Source: Aldehydirespirator sp965221185 | GTDB taxonomy: Bacteria > Actinomycetota > Acidimicrobiia > Acidimicrobiales > Aldehydirespiratoraceae | Assembly (NCBI GenBank): GCA_965221185.1 | Contig: OZ244866.1 | Coordinates: forward strand, 2,914,001 to 2,978,000 | Length of the DNA stretch: 64,000 nucleotides | Direction of reading: 5' to 3' | In this document: positions 24,817 to 32,764 of the stretch, one piece after another | Position numbering within the stretch: the first letter of the stretch is position 1 | Layout: the number at the start of each line of letters is the position of its first letter | The notes under the pieces: generated by a model | The model's database searches: none | What the model was told of the DNA's origin: nothing | Seen by the model: the letters and a program-made list of their open reading frames with translations, nothing else | Translations under genes and position numbers: made by a program

Positions 24817-25589
24817 GCAAGATTCTCGACGGCCAGGTCGCCGTCGTGACCGGCGCAGCCCGCGGCCTAGGGCGGGCCTTCTGCAAGACGCTCACTGCGC
24901 ACGGCGCGCATGTCGTGGCCTGTGACCGCAGCGACGCGGTGCACGACATTGGGGGCCTCAGCTATGTCGCCGACGTAGCCGACCCCGACGATGTCCGCAC
25001 CGTCGTCGACGGCGCAGTCGCCGCGCACGGCCGCATCGACATCCTGGTGAACAACGCTGGCGTCGGCTACGCCACAGGGCCAGAGGACGACTGGGATCGA
25101 GCCGTCGCCGACTACGACGAGATTGTGAGCGCCAACACCAGGGGATCCTTCCTGTTCGGGCGGGCCGTGGTCCCGGCGATGATCGCCGGAGGCGGCGGTC
25201 ACATCGTGAACGTCTGCACCGACCACGTGTTCCCCCCGCCGGGCGTCGACGTTCACGGCCACGGCCAGATGGACCTGTACAACGCATCCAAGTGGGCGAT
25301 CAACGGCCTCACGTTGGACTGGCCGATCAGCCTGCGGCGGCACAATATCCGGGTCAACGCGCTGTGCATGGGCGCGACCGTGACCGAGATGCTGCTCGCC
25401 TGGAAAGGCGACGGGGCCGACGCAGCCGCCAAGGGCTGGATGCAGCCATCCCAAACTGCTGATCTGCTGCTGGAACTGCTGGCCGAGGGGCCCGGCGGCC
25501 GCACCGGACAGAACATCGGCCTGTGGGTCGGCCGCCCGGTCTCCATTGACGACTCGACCCACGCCGGCGCCCGGCTGGCCGCGACCTGA
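24813..25589 (+). CDS. short-chain dehydrogenase/reductase
   Basis: A 258-residue SDR with TGAARGLGRAF near residue 13, NNAG near 83, a catalytic Y-x3-K in YNASKWAING near 157 and the NIRVNALCMGATVTEM strand. The catalytic-serine position reads VNVCTDHVF, with Thr or Cys in place of the usual Ser. It is the last gene of the diiron-oxidase/ferredoxin/Rieske set and probably oxidises or reduces the product alcohol or ketone. The 3' end is copied in a 38-bp tandem repeat after the stop. Confidence 0.85.
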   Translation: MSKILDGQVAVVTGAARGLGRAFCKTLTAHGAHVVACDRSDAVHDIGGLSYVADVADPDDVRTVVDGAVAAHGRIDILVNNAGVGYATGPEDDWDRAVADYDEIVSANTRGSFLFGRAVVPAMIAGGGGHIVNVCTDHVFPPPGVDVHGHGQMDLYNASKWAINGLTLDWPISLRRHNIRVNALCMGATVTEMLLAWKGDGADAAAKGWMQPSQTADLLLELLAEGPGGRTGQNIGLWVGRPVSIDDSTHAGARLAAT

Positions 25590-25656
25590 CAGCTCGACCC
25601 AGGTGGGCCCGGCTGGCCGCGACCTGACAGCTCGACCCAGGTGGGCCCGGCTGGCC
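25573..25656. repeat. 38-bp tandem repeat copying the SDR 3' end
   Basis: GCGACCTGACAGCTCGACCC and the rest of the 38-bp unit occur twice (25581-25618 and 25619-25656), preceded by GGCTGGCC. The SDR stop TGA is inside the first unit. It fills the space to the convergent GntR gene. Confidence 0.88.
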
Positions 25657-25663
25657 GGGCCGG

Positions 25664-26425
25664 CTAGTCGGGTTCCAGTTGCTCCAGGCTGCTGCCGGCC
25701 TCGTACGCAGCGCGAAGGGACTGCAAATGCTTGCGCATCATGGCTTCGGCGGCATCGGCGTCGCGGTCGGTGACGGCCACGAGTATCGTCTCGTGCTCGT
25801 CGCTCACTAGTCGCCAGAAGTCGGGGGGGTCGTCGCGCAAGTACCTCAGCTGGAGGACTCTGAACACTGGCGGCGCCATGATCGACACCAGCGGGTTGCC
25901 AGCGGCGTGAAGCAGCGTCGTGTGGAAGTGAGGAGGGCCGTCGTCGGTGAGAGTGCGCCGGTAGTCGTCGGTGGTCCTGATCCCGATCGAGGAGCGAAGC
26001 ATGTCCAGGTGTTGCTCGGTGCGGTTCTCCGCCGCGAGGCGGGCGATGGGGATCTCCAGCATCTCGCGGACTTGGAGCATGTCGGGGAGACTCACCATGT
26101 CCAGGCCGGACATGTGCCCGAAGCGGGACTCGAGGAACTCCGACACCGACTCGGGGTCGGGCTGGGTGACGAAGCTGCCGCCCGCCGCGCCGCGGGATGT
26201 CTCGACGAGGGCCTGAGCCGACAGCTCGCGCAGCGCTTCGCGGACAGTGCCCCGGCTGACGCCGAACAGGTTGGCCAGACTCGCCTCGGGGGGTAGCCGT
26301 TCGCCGGGACGGATCTGGCCCGTCACGATCAAGGCTCGGAGTTGGTCGGCCACCTGGCGGTAGGCGGACAGCACAGGCTGAACCATGTCCATGTCGGCTG
26401 CGGGCGACCGTGGCTTCTCAGCCAC
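25664..26425 (-). CDS. GntR-family (FCD/FadR-type) transcriptional regulator
   Basis: About 253 residues from GTG 26425, which overlaps the upstream P450-like stop by 8 bp. The N-terminal winged helix reads SAYRQVADQLRALIVTGQIR, then PGERLPPEASLANLFGVSRG and TVREALRELSAQALVE. The C-terminal helical FCD domain includes QVREMLEIPIARLAAE and the metal/ligand-binding pattern with FHTTLLHAAGNP and SDEHETILVAV. It probably senses an organic acid and represses its own operon and nearby catabolic genes. Candidate operators are a GTnnnAC dyad at 29648-29665 and the GTATAC sites. Confidence 0.88.
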   Translation of the reverse strand: MAEKPRSPAADMDMVQPVLSAYRQVADQLRALIVTGQIRPGERLPPEASLANLFGVSRGTVREALRELSAQALVETSRGAAGGSFVTQPDPESVSEFLESRFGHMSGLDMVSLPDMLQVREMLEIPIARLAAENRTEQHLDMLRSSIGIRTTDDYRRTLTDDGPPHFHTTLLHAAGNPLVSIMAPPVFRVLQLRYLRDDPPDFWRLVSDEHETILVAVTDRDADAAEAMMRKHLQSLRAAYEAGSSLEQLEPD

Positions 26426-27695
26426 CGGAGCCGCCTCCCTCGACGAGCAGCCGGCGGCACACGCGAGTGTCGCCCGGCCATCGGGACCCGATACGAGGCT
26501 GATGGGTGACCGCCGGCTGCATGCCGTCCCAGCGTTCCAGCAGAGCTGCCATCGCGGTGACTGCGGCCTCCGCGGTGAGCGCGTAGAGCGACGGCGGCCT
26601 GCCGGCGGGGCGCGCCGGCAGCTTCGACAGTGGGACCAGGCCAGGAGCGACGCCCGACGGCAGACCGTCCATGCGGAACTGGCCCCTGGGCTCGCGATAA
26701 GCCAGATCCCGGCGCGTGATGCAGAATCGATCCGGCTCCCCGAACAGGGCAGGATCACGGTTCGCGGCCCCTGCGGAACACACAACCAGGCTTCCCATCG
26801 GTATCAGCTGCCCGAATCGTTCGACTTCGCGTGCCGCGCAACGATGCGACTCCATCAGCGGAGGACTATGACGCATCGTCTCCTGCCACGCCCGCATGGC
26901 CAGCTCCGGCTCCTCGCGCAGCATCTCCAGCTGATCGTCATGGGTGAACAGGAGGCACAAGAGATTCGCGAGCGAGCCTTCGAGAGTGTTGAAGACGAGC
27001 TCCAGCAGGGTCGTCACGACGTCCCGGGAGATGTCATCCACCGAGGCGCCGTCACGACAGGCGCGTGCGGCTGAGAGCAGGCTCTGTGCCGTCCCGGCAT
27101 CGACAGTGGCCAGATGCTGAGCCACCATCTCGCCCAACTCCGCGATGGCCCGCACCCCGGCGTCAGCACGGCCGGGGTGCCAACCGACGCCCTCGTGCAT
27201 CGCTCGCCACAGGGCGCCGAACCGGGCGGTGTCACCATCGGGTACACCGACGATCCGGGCCAGGAGCCCGACGGTGAACGGACCGACGAACTCGCCGATC
27301 AGGTCTGCGCCGCCGGCGCGGAGTTCATCCGCGGCCCGCCGGGCGACGCTCTCGGCCAGGGACTGCATGCCAAAGCCGATCGCGTCGCGGACCAGGGGCT
27401 CGCTCCGAAGGTCGCGGCCGAACAGCCCGGCGCCGTAGGTGGAATGGCGGGGCCTCGCTGCGAAGTTGGCGTCGTCGGCGATCAACGAGGTGACCTCGTC
27501 GTAGCTGGTCACCCAGTAGGTGTTGGTGTGCCAGTCCCGGAAGCACCGGTAATGCTCGCGCAGCAGGGCCAGCGTTGGGTAGGGATCGGCGACGAACTCC
27601 GGCCGCAGCCAGAACCCGGGGGGAATGGCAACCGGAATGTCGGTGGCGGCCTGCCGCTGGTAGACCTCGTAACTGCGCTCGGCCTCAGCCAGCAT
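26418..27695 (-). CDS. cytochrome P450-like protein lacking the heme-ligand cysteine
   Basis: A 425-residue P450 homologue. The N-terminal half (DPYPTLALLREHYRCFRD, VTSYDEVTSLIADDANFA) and the K-helix ExxR (WQETMRHSPPL) are present. The I-helix reads VFNTLEGSLANLL without the usual A/G-G-x-D/E-T-T. Where FGxGxHxCxG should stand, the sequence is FRMDGLPSGVAPGLVPLSKL, with no cysteine. No frame change explains this. It is translationally coupled (11-bp overlap) to a canonical P450. P450-like partners without heme are known as helper subunits, for example of glycosyltransferases; a structural or substrate-binding role is likely. Confidence 0.8.
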   Translation of the reverse strand: MLAEAERSYEVYQRQAATDIPVAIPPGFWLRPEFVADPYPTLALLREHYRCFRDWHTNTYWVTSYDEVTSLIADDANFAARPRHSTYGAGLFGRDLRSEPLVRDAIGFGMQSLAESVARRAADELRAGGADLIGEFVGPFTVGLLARIVGVPDGDTARFGALWRAMHEGVGWHPGRADAGVRAIAELGEMVAQHLATVDAGTAQSLLSAARACRDGASVDDISRDVVTTLLELVFNTLEGSLANLLCLLFTHDDQLEMLREEPELAMRAWQETMRHSPPLMESHRCAAREVERFGQLIPMGSLVVCSAGAANRDPALFGEPDRFCITRRDLAYREPRGQFRMDGLPSGVAPGLVPLSKLPARPAGRPPSLYALTAEAAVTAMAALLERWDGMQPAVTHQPRIGSRWPGDTRVCRRLLVEGGGSGG

Positions 27696-29067
27696 CGCAA
27701 TCGATCCACAGCTCGTCCAGCTGCGACAGGCGGTCGGCGAATATGGGCTCCAAGCCGCCGTGGACGTCGCTCGCGATCTTGCCCGGAGTGAGGCGCGGAT
27801 TGCTCAGGTGCTCGAGCAGGATCCTGGACCCGAGGACGGTCTCCTGGTGGGCGATCCACGCGCCGGGGCAGAAGTGCGTGCCCACCCCGAACCCGACATG
27901 GCTGAACTTTCCGTCCCGGCGGTAGCCGCGCTGAACCTCGCGGCCGATGTACAGCTCGGGCCTGAGGATGTTGAAGGCCTCTGGATCACCGAAGAAGCGC
28001 TCATCGTGATTGGCCGAGAAGTTGACGAGCTCCACCCACGAGCCCGCAGGGATGAGCACGCCGTGCAGGACAACGTCCCGGTTGGTCGAGCGGGCCATGC
28101 CACCCACCGGGGAGGAGTGGCGCAGGGTCTCGTGGAAGGCGGCGTCAAGCAGCCCCGGGTCCTCCTGCACCGCCTTGAGCTGCTCGGGATGCTCGAGGAG
28201 CAGGCGCCACATGTGCAGGATGGCGCCCCGAGTGGTGTCGCCACCGCCGCTCACGAGCACCGAGATCATCGACACGATCTCGGTTGTCGACATGTAGGCG
28301 CCGTCGATGTTCGTGCGGCTCAGCTGGGAGATGATGTCCTCTCCGGTGCGTTGCCCGTGCTCGTCGTAGAGGTATGCGGGCTCCCGGCGCCGCTCCTCGA
28401 CGAGTTCCCAGACGTAGTCCTCAAGATCCTGGCGAGCCTGCAGGCCTACCTTGGCCTTCTCGGAGCCCGGGCGACCCTCCTGCATCGACCGGTACCAGTA
28501 GTAGAAGCGGTCCCGGGCTTCGGCGGGAAACCCCAGCACGTCGCCGACGACGCGGATCGGGAACTCGTTGGCGAACGCCCGGCCCAGCTCGATCGTTCGC
28601 CGGCCGGCGACGCTCTCGGTGACCATCGCCTTGGCGGCCGGCTCGATCGCAGCCGTGATCATCTCCATGGCCAGGCGATGAATCGTCGGAAGACGAGTCT
28701 CGAGAGCTCGGCCCGTGAGCTCGGAGCCGAACATCCTTCGGCGGCGGGCATGCTCGCGACCGCCCAGCTCGAGGATGGTGTTGCCGTTCACCAGGTTCGA
28801 GCTGCCCTTGGGGATGGTGTTGTACGTCTCCTCGTCGAGGTACGCGGCCGCCACGTCGGTGTAGCGGGTAATGAGGTACCGGTTGTGCAGCCTGTCCCAG
28901 TAGACGGGGTAGTAGTCGCGGAGGATGCGGTAGTAGGGGTGGGGGTTCCTTCTGAACTCGGTGCTGTCGAAGACCCGGGGATCGACGAACGGCCTGCCGT
29001 CGGCGGAAGTCCCCATGTCATTGGGGGTTCCCAGCGGCATCGGGACGAACTCGACGGTGTCAGTCAT
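27685..29067 (-). CDS. cytochrome P450 monooxygenase
   Basis: A 460-residue bacterial P450. The I-helix is VLVSGGGDTTRGAILHM, the K-helix ETLRHSSPVGG, and the heme loop HVGFGVGTHFCPGAW has its cysteine ligand at residue 400. All conserved parts are in order, so the enzyme should be active with separate redox partners. Ferredoxins at 24.0-24.8 kb are candidates. It is preceded by a SnoaL-like gene and followed by the P450-like protein and GntR, forming a four-gene unit. Substrate unknown; a terpenoid or aromatic ring is possible. Confidence 0.9.
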   Translation of the reverse strand: MTDTVEFVPMPLGTPNDMGTSADGRPFVDPRVFDSTEFRRNPHPYYRILRDYYPVYWDRLHNRYLITRYTDVAAAYLDEETYNTIPKGSSNLVNGNTILELGGREHARRRRMFGSELTGRALETRLPTIHRLAMEMITAAIEPAAKAMVTESVAGRRTIELGRAFANEFPIRVVGDVLGFPAEARDRFYYWYRSMQEGRPGSEKAKVGLQARQDLEDYVWELVEERRREPAYLYDEHGQRTGEDIISQLSRTNIDGAYMSTTEIVSMISVLVSGGGDTTRGAILHMWRLLLEHPEQLKAVQEDPGLLDAAFHETLRHSSPVGGMARSTNRDVVLHGVLIPAGSWVELVNFSANHDERFFGDPEAFNILRPELYIGREVQRGYRRDGKFSHVGFGVGTHFCPGAWIAHQETVLGSRILLEHLSNPRLTPGKIASDVHGGLEPIFADRLSQLDELWIDCDAG

Positions 29068-29196
29068 GCGACCCGCCGCTTCACACCCGTCATTTCGCCC
29101 TCCGGGGCATGTTGGTTGTTGGTGTATCGATATTGGGCCGCTCGACGCCGGTCACTGACGGCACCGCGGCCTCCGGGCTCAGCCTTCGGCCTGGTC

Positions 29197-29610
29197 CTAG
29201 TCGCTGTAGTCAGGATCAAGCAGGGCGGCGGCCTCGCGGCGCAGGAACTTCCAGCCGTCCGCGGTTCGCACGTACGTGTCGCCGTAGTACCCGTTGGCAC
29301 CGAAGCTCGCTCCGTCGGCGGTTACGCCGGACGCGGCGTAGTAGACGGTTCCCGTAGCCGTGTCGCCGTCCATGTCGATGATGTGGTTGGACGTGAGGTG
29401 GTACAGGTTGCGCGATCCCTCGAAGGTCGCCTTGAAGAAGGCTTCGATCTCGTCGCGATCGTTCATGACCGGCACACCCCCCGGTCCTGGATCGAAGACG
29501 GCTTCGGGAACGAAGAGGTCGATCAGCTTGTCGAGCTGCATCGTGTCCACCGCCATCGCGTATTCGTAGGTGAGCCTGCGAATACCCTCAAGGTCGTTGA
29601 GCTCGGACAC
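29197..29610 (-). CDS. SnoaL-like (NTF2-fold) protein
   Basis: A 137-residue NTF2-like fold: an N-terminal helix LNDLEGIRRLTYEYAMAVD, LDKLIDLFVPEAVFDPG, and a terminal beta-sheet with TYVRTADGWKFLRREAAAL. Members include ring-hydroxylating dioxygenase beta-like proteins, epoxide hydrolases and SnoaL cyclases. A related protein follows the Rieske chimera at 31713-32153. It precedes the P450 pair on the same strand, 130 bp away. Function not assigned. Confidence 0.8.
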   Translation of the reverse strand: MSELNDLEGIRRLTYEYAMAVDTMQLDKLIDLFVPEAVFDPGPGGVPVMNDRDEIEAFFKATFEGSRNLYHLTSNHIIDMDGDTATGTVYYAASGVTADGASFGANGYYGDTYVRTADGWKFLRREAAALLDPDYSD

Positions 29611-29647
29611 GGTGGTCCTCCTTCACGTTGTAGGTCTTGTCGTAATT

Positions 29648-29665
29648 GTCCGACATATACCGGAC
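29648..29665. promoter_or_regulatory. GTCCG-N8-CGGAC dyad with a GTnnnAC core, candidate GntR operator
   Basis: GTCCG (29648-29652) and CGGAC (29661-29665) are inverted. The left part reads TTGTCCGACA, close to the TnGTnnnACnA consensus of FadR-type regulators. It lies 38 bp upstream of the minus-strand SnoaL-like gene in the 265-bp divergent spacer. Confidence 0.45.
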
Positions 29666-29875
29666 TAGCGCGCTCGGCACCCTAATAGACCGAACAAGGA
29701 AGCGTCAAGTCCAGCACGCATTCTATATGGTGTGGCCTCATTGCACGCTGATCTTGAACGCTCTCAGCGGGCACCGGATGGTTGCGCTGTGATATCTAAC
29801 CCTTGTGTTTTCGCTAGATTGCATGCAAGCGTTCATAAGTCCGATCAAGAGTCCGACCAGGGAGGGAGGCCAGCG

Positions 29876-29965
29876 ATGACGGGACGGCTCGAAGGGAAGG
29901 TTGCGGCCATAACCGGTGGGGCGACCAAGATCGTCAAGCAAACCCAATCAAGGAGGAGTCCATGA
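29876..29965 (+). pseudogene. SDR N-terminal fragment / leader mini-ORF
   Basis: ATG 29876 has a strong GGGAGGGAGG before it. It encodes MTGRLEGKVAAITGGATK, a copy of the SDR start that follows, then changes to unrelated residues and stops at 29965. The stop overlaps the next ATG (29962) as ATGA, and AGGAGG lies inside. It is either debris of a duplicated gene start or a 29-codon leader coupling translation of the chimera. Confidence 0.65.
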
Positions 29966-31695
29966 GGCTCGAAGGCAAAGTCGCAGCCATCACCGGCGGC
30001 ACCCGAGGGATCGGGCGGGCCATCGCCGGAGCGATCATCGGCGAAGGCGGCCGCGTCGCGGTGTGCAGCCGTTCGGAGGAGAAGGGCGCGCAGGCGCTGG
30101 CCGAGATGGACGCGGGCGACCGGGCCATCTTCGTGCAGGGCAACGTCCAGGAGCAGGAGACCGTCAACCGGCTCGTCGACACGACCGTCGACACGTTCGG
30201 CACCATCGACATCATGGTGAACAACGCGGGAGGGTCGTCGGGCTTCGCACCGGTGGCCCAGCTGGAGGACGCCGCTTGGGAGGAGTGCCTGAACTGGTGC
30301 CTCAACCCCGCGTTCTGGGGCACCCGGCGGGCCCTCCAGACCATGGAGCAGAACGGCTGGGGCCGCATCATCAACATCTCGTCGGTGGAGGGCCGCCAGG
30401 CCGACAAGGCCGCCATATCGCACTACATCACGAACAAGCACGCCATCATCGGCCTCACCCGGGCCGTCGCCTTCGAGTACGGCCCGGTGGGCATCACCTG
30501 CAACGTGTTGTGCCCCGGAGCCATCGAGACCGACATCATGAAGACGGCCGGGCCCCAGGCCGCCGAAGCCATGGGCACGACCTATGACATTGCCGACCGG
30601 TCGTACCTCATCGTGCGAACCGCTCCCGATGTCATCAAGGGCTACTACAACGCCTGCCTGCACCGCGGCCGGATGCTCCGGGAGCACGACGGACGGGTGG
30701 ACGAGATCCGCTGCCCGTTCCACGGGTTCTGCTGGGAGCTCGATGGTCGCCTGAAGCAGGTCCCGTCGGGCTGGGACTTCCCCCACGTGTACGAACGCTC
30801 CGGAGAGTTCCAGCTCCCCGAGGTCAGGGTCGACACCTGGGGCGGATTCGTGTTCATCAACCCCGACGAAGACTGCGAGTCGCTGGCGTCGTTCCTGGGC
30901 GAACTCCCTGACCACTTCGCCGACTGGGATCTGGAGAACCGGTACAAGAGCGCCCACGTCGCGAGAATCATCCGCTGCAACTGGAAGGTGGCGTCGGAGG
31001 CGTTCTCGGAAGCGCTCCACGTGGTGGCCACCCATCCCCAGATCTTGCCGAGCATCGGCGACGCCATCACCCAGTACGACGTGTGGGGAAATGTCAGCCG
31101 GGCGATATCTCCCAACAACACACCCAGCCCCCACCTGCGCTGGACCCCGACCGAACAGCAGATGTTCGACGTGCGAACCGACCGGCGCCTGGGCGACGAC
31201 CCAGTTCAGGTCGTCCCCGACAACATGACCGCCCGTGAATTCACGGCCCGCATCGGACGCCAGATGTGGAGACCCGTCGTCGGTGATCGCGTCGATCGGA
31301 TGTGCGACGCAGAGTTCAACGACTCCTTCTACTACACGGTGTTCCCCAACTTTCATCCGTGGGGGGCATTCAACGCGATCACCTATCGCTTCCGGCCCAA
31401 CGGCGACGACCATGAGAGCTGCATCATGGAGTGCATGTTCCTGCTGCCCTTCGGTGACGGGCAGCGACCGCCGGCGGCCGAGACCAACTGGCTCGGTCCC
31501 GATGACCAGTGGGCGGCGCACGCACCGGAGCTCGGAGGACTGGCACGGGTGTTCGATCAGGACACGTTCAACCTGCCCAGAGTGCAGCAGGGCCTCCATG
31601 CCATGAAGAAGCCGGGCGTCACTCTGGCGAACTACCAGGAACTGAAGGTTCGCCACATCCACGTCCTGCTCGACGAGTGGCTCAGCCACGACTGA
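29962..31695 (+). CDS. chimeric SDR-Rieske oxygenase
   Basis: A 577-residue frame. Residues 1-~205 are an SDR: TGGTRGIG at 11-18, NNAG at 87-90, Tyr155-x3-Lys159 and CPGAIETDIM. It lacks the last ~40 residues. From ~208 it becomes a Rieske oxygenase alpha subunit lacking its first ~50 residues: cluster ligands Cys232, His234, Cys251 and His254, then a catalytic domain with NWKVASEAFSEALHVVATHP holding iron ligands His353 and His358. The join (about 30574-30600) looks like an in-frame deletion between two adjacent genes. It could be a single translated fusion, a decayed pair, or an assembly deletion. Confidence 0.75.
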   Translation: MRLEGKVAAITGGTRGIGRAIAGAIIGEGGRVAVCSRSEEKGAQALAEMDAGDRAIFVQGNVQEQETVNRLVDTTVDTFGTIDIMVNNAGGSSGFAPVAQLEDAAWEECLNWCLNPAFWGTRRALQTMEQNGWGRIINISSVEGRQADKAAISHYITNKHAIIGLTRAVAFEYGPVGITCNVLCPGAIETDIMKTAGPQAAEAMGTTYDIADRSYLIVRTAPDVIKGYYNACLHRGRMLREHDGRVDEIRCPFHGFCWELDGRLKQVPSGWDFPHVYERSGEFQLPEVRVDTWGGFVFINPDEDCESLASFLGELPDHFADWDLENRYKSAHVARIIRCNWKVASEAFSEALHVVATHPQILPSIGDAITQYDVWGNVSRAISPNNTPSPHLRWTPTEQQMFDVRTDRRLGDDPVQVVPDNMTAREFTARIGRQMWRPVVGDRVDRMCDAEFNDSFYYTVFPNFHPWGAFNAITYRFRPNGDDHESCIMECMFLLPFGDGQRPPAAETNWLGPDDQWAAHAPELGGLARVFDQDTFNLPRVQQGLHAMKKPGVTLANYQELKVRHIHVLLDEWLSHD

Positions 31696-31712
31696 AGACT
31701 GGAGTCCGGCTC

Positions 31713-32153
31713 ATGGATCTTGAACAGGTCGTCGACGAGCTGTCGATCCGGCGTCTCGTCGCCACGTTCTGCGATGGCGTCAACAGTCGAGACAGCACGC
31801 TGTGGGGCTCGGTCTGGGACGACGAGGACGCCACGTTCTGCCTCGGCGGCGCCGACCGCACCGGCAAGGACGCCATCGTCGCCGGGTTCGCCGAGGGAAT
31901 CGCCGCTTACGAGATGTTGGTCCAGGTGGCACCGAACGGCCGGATCGAGATCGACGGGGACACGGCCACCGGCAGGTGGTACATCCTCGAGCTCGGCCAG
32001 CTCCGGGACGGATCCTCGTCACAGCTGGTGGCGCTGTGCCGGGACGAGTACAGGCGCACAAGCGACGGCTGGCGGCTCCGGCGTCGAGAGGTCGAACGCA
32101 TCTACAAGGGCAAGGCCGCGCTCGAAGGCTGGACGAGGCCGGTCCCGGACTGA
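31713..32153 (+). CDS. SnoaL-like (NTF2-fold) protein
   Basis: A 146-residue NTF2-fold protein: LEQVVDELSIRRLVATFCDG, a central RIEIDGDTATGRWYILELGQ strand pair and YRRTSDGWRLRRREVERIYK. It directly follows the Rieske chimera and may be its small partner, like the beta subunits of ring-hydroxylating dioxygenases. It starts at ATG 31713 with CTGGAG upstream. The last 35 bp are copied inside the broken VapC gene at 32636-32670. Confidence 0.8.
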   Translation: MDLEQVVDELSIRRLVATFCDGVNSRDSTLWGSVWDDEDATFCLGGADRTGKDAIVAGFAEGIAAYEMLVQVAPNGRIEIDGDTATGRWYILELGQLRDGSSSQLVALCRDEYRRTSDGWRLRRREVERIYKGKAALEGWTRPVPD

Positions 32154-32176
32154 TCCCGATATGTTCTCGTGTAGGT

Positions 32177-32244
32177 TTGAAGTATTACTATATTGGTTAT
32201 AGATTGATGAGTACCCAGTCGCTTAGCTAAGTTAGCTAGGCTAG
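32177..32244 (+). promoter_or_regulatory. AT-rich promoter/operator of the antitoxin gene
   Basis: TTGAAG (32177-32182) and TAGATT (32200-32205), with a 17-bp spacer, resemble a sigma-70-type promoter. Downstream, TTAGCTAA (32223-32230) and TTAGCTAG (32232-32239) are a direct repeat of near-palindromic octamers, suiting an autoregulatory Phd-type operator. Confidence 0.45.
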
Positions 32245-32283
32245 TCTGTGATGGCCGGGGAGAGATCGGAGCCGGGAACAGAG

Positions 32284-32571
32284 ATGCAGGTCAACATGCA
32301 CGAGGCAAAGTCGCAGCTATCCCGGTTGGGGAGGCTCGCCTGGGAGGGCAAGGAGGTCGTCATCGCGCGAAACGGCGAGCCCCACCTGCGGCTGACGCCC
32401 TACGAGCGGCCGCCTCGGGTACCGGGGCTCTGGAAGGGCAAGGTCTGGATCGCCCCCGACTTCGACGACACGCCACAGGACGTAATCGACTCGTTCTACG
32501 CGGGCGAAAACGATGACGAGCTCTTCGGTCCTATGGCCAGCGGAGACGGCGCAGCCGCCGACGCCTCGTGA
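32284..32571 (+). CDS. Phd/YefM-type antitoxin
   Basis: About 95 residues from ATG 32284; GTG 32248 or ATG 32251 are alternatives that add 11-12 residues. The N-terminal half MQVNMHEAKSQLSRLGRLAW, then EGKEVVIARNGEPHLRLTPY, is the Phd/YefM DNA-binding fold. The acidic tail DFDDTPQDVIDSFYAGENDD is the usual toxin-binding end of VapB-like partners. Its stop overlaps the toxin start (GTGA). The toxin is broken, so this antitoxin is an orphan. Confidence 0.83.
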   Translation: MQVNMHEAKSQLSRLGRLAWEGKEVVIARNGEPHLRLTPYERPPRVPGLWKGKVWIAPDFDDTPQDVIDSFYAGENDDELFGPMASGDGAAADAS

Positions 32572-32640
32572 GACGGCTGCTGCTCGACACCCACGCGCTG
32601 CTGTGGTGGCTGTCTGATGACCCGACCCTCGGAACGCGCT
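32568..32640 (+). pseudogene. VapC (PIN) toxin truncated after ~22 residues
   Basis: GTG 32568 starts RRLLLDTHALLWWLSDDPTLG, the first strand and helix of a PIN toxin with its first catalytic aspartate. At about 32636 the sequence becomes a copy of the SnoaL 3' end, and no PIN sequence follows. The toxin was cut by a local duplication or deletion. Confidence 0.85.
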
Positions 32641-32670
32641 CGAAGGCTGGACGAGGCCGGTCCCGGACTG
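32636..32670. repeat. 35-bp copy of the SnoaL gene's 3' end
   Basis: Identical to 32118-32152, including the stop TGA. It marks the break in the VapC toxin gene and lies about 520 bp from its source. Confidence 0.92.
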
Positions 32671-32722
32671 AGCCCCGATCCACGGATCGAGCTGACCGGG
32701 CGGTTCTGGACGGCGCCGGTAT

Positions 32723-32757
32723 GCTCCGAGCCGATGACAACTGCCGATCGTCGGAGC
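32723..32757. promoter_or_regulatory. inverted repeat upstream of the IclR gene
   Basis: GCTCCGA (32723-32729) and TCGGAGC (32751-32757), with a 21-nt spacer, lie 7 bp before the IclR start. The dyad could be an autoregulatory operator or a leader hairpin. Confidence 0.35.
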
Positions 32758-32764
32758 TAGCCCG

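Noticed and set aside
26418..26700. Frameshift as the reason for the missing P450 heme loop
   Set aside because: I looked for FGxGxHxCxG in the other frames of this stretch and saw none; the frame remains open with a normal C-terminal P450-like helix.
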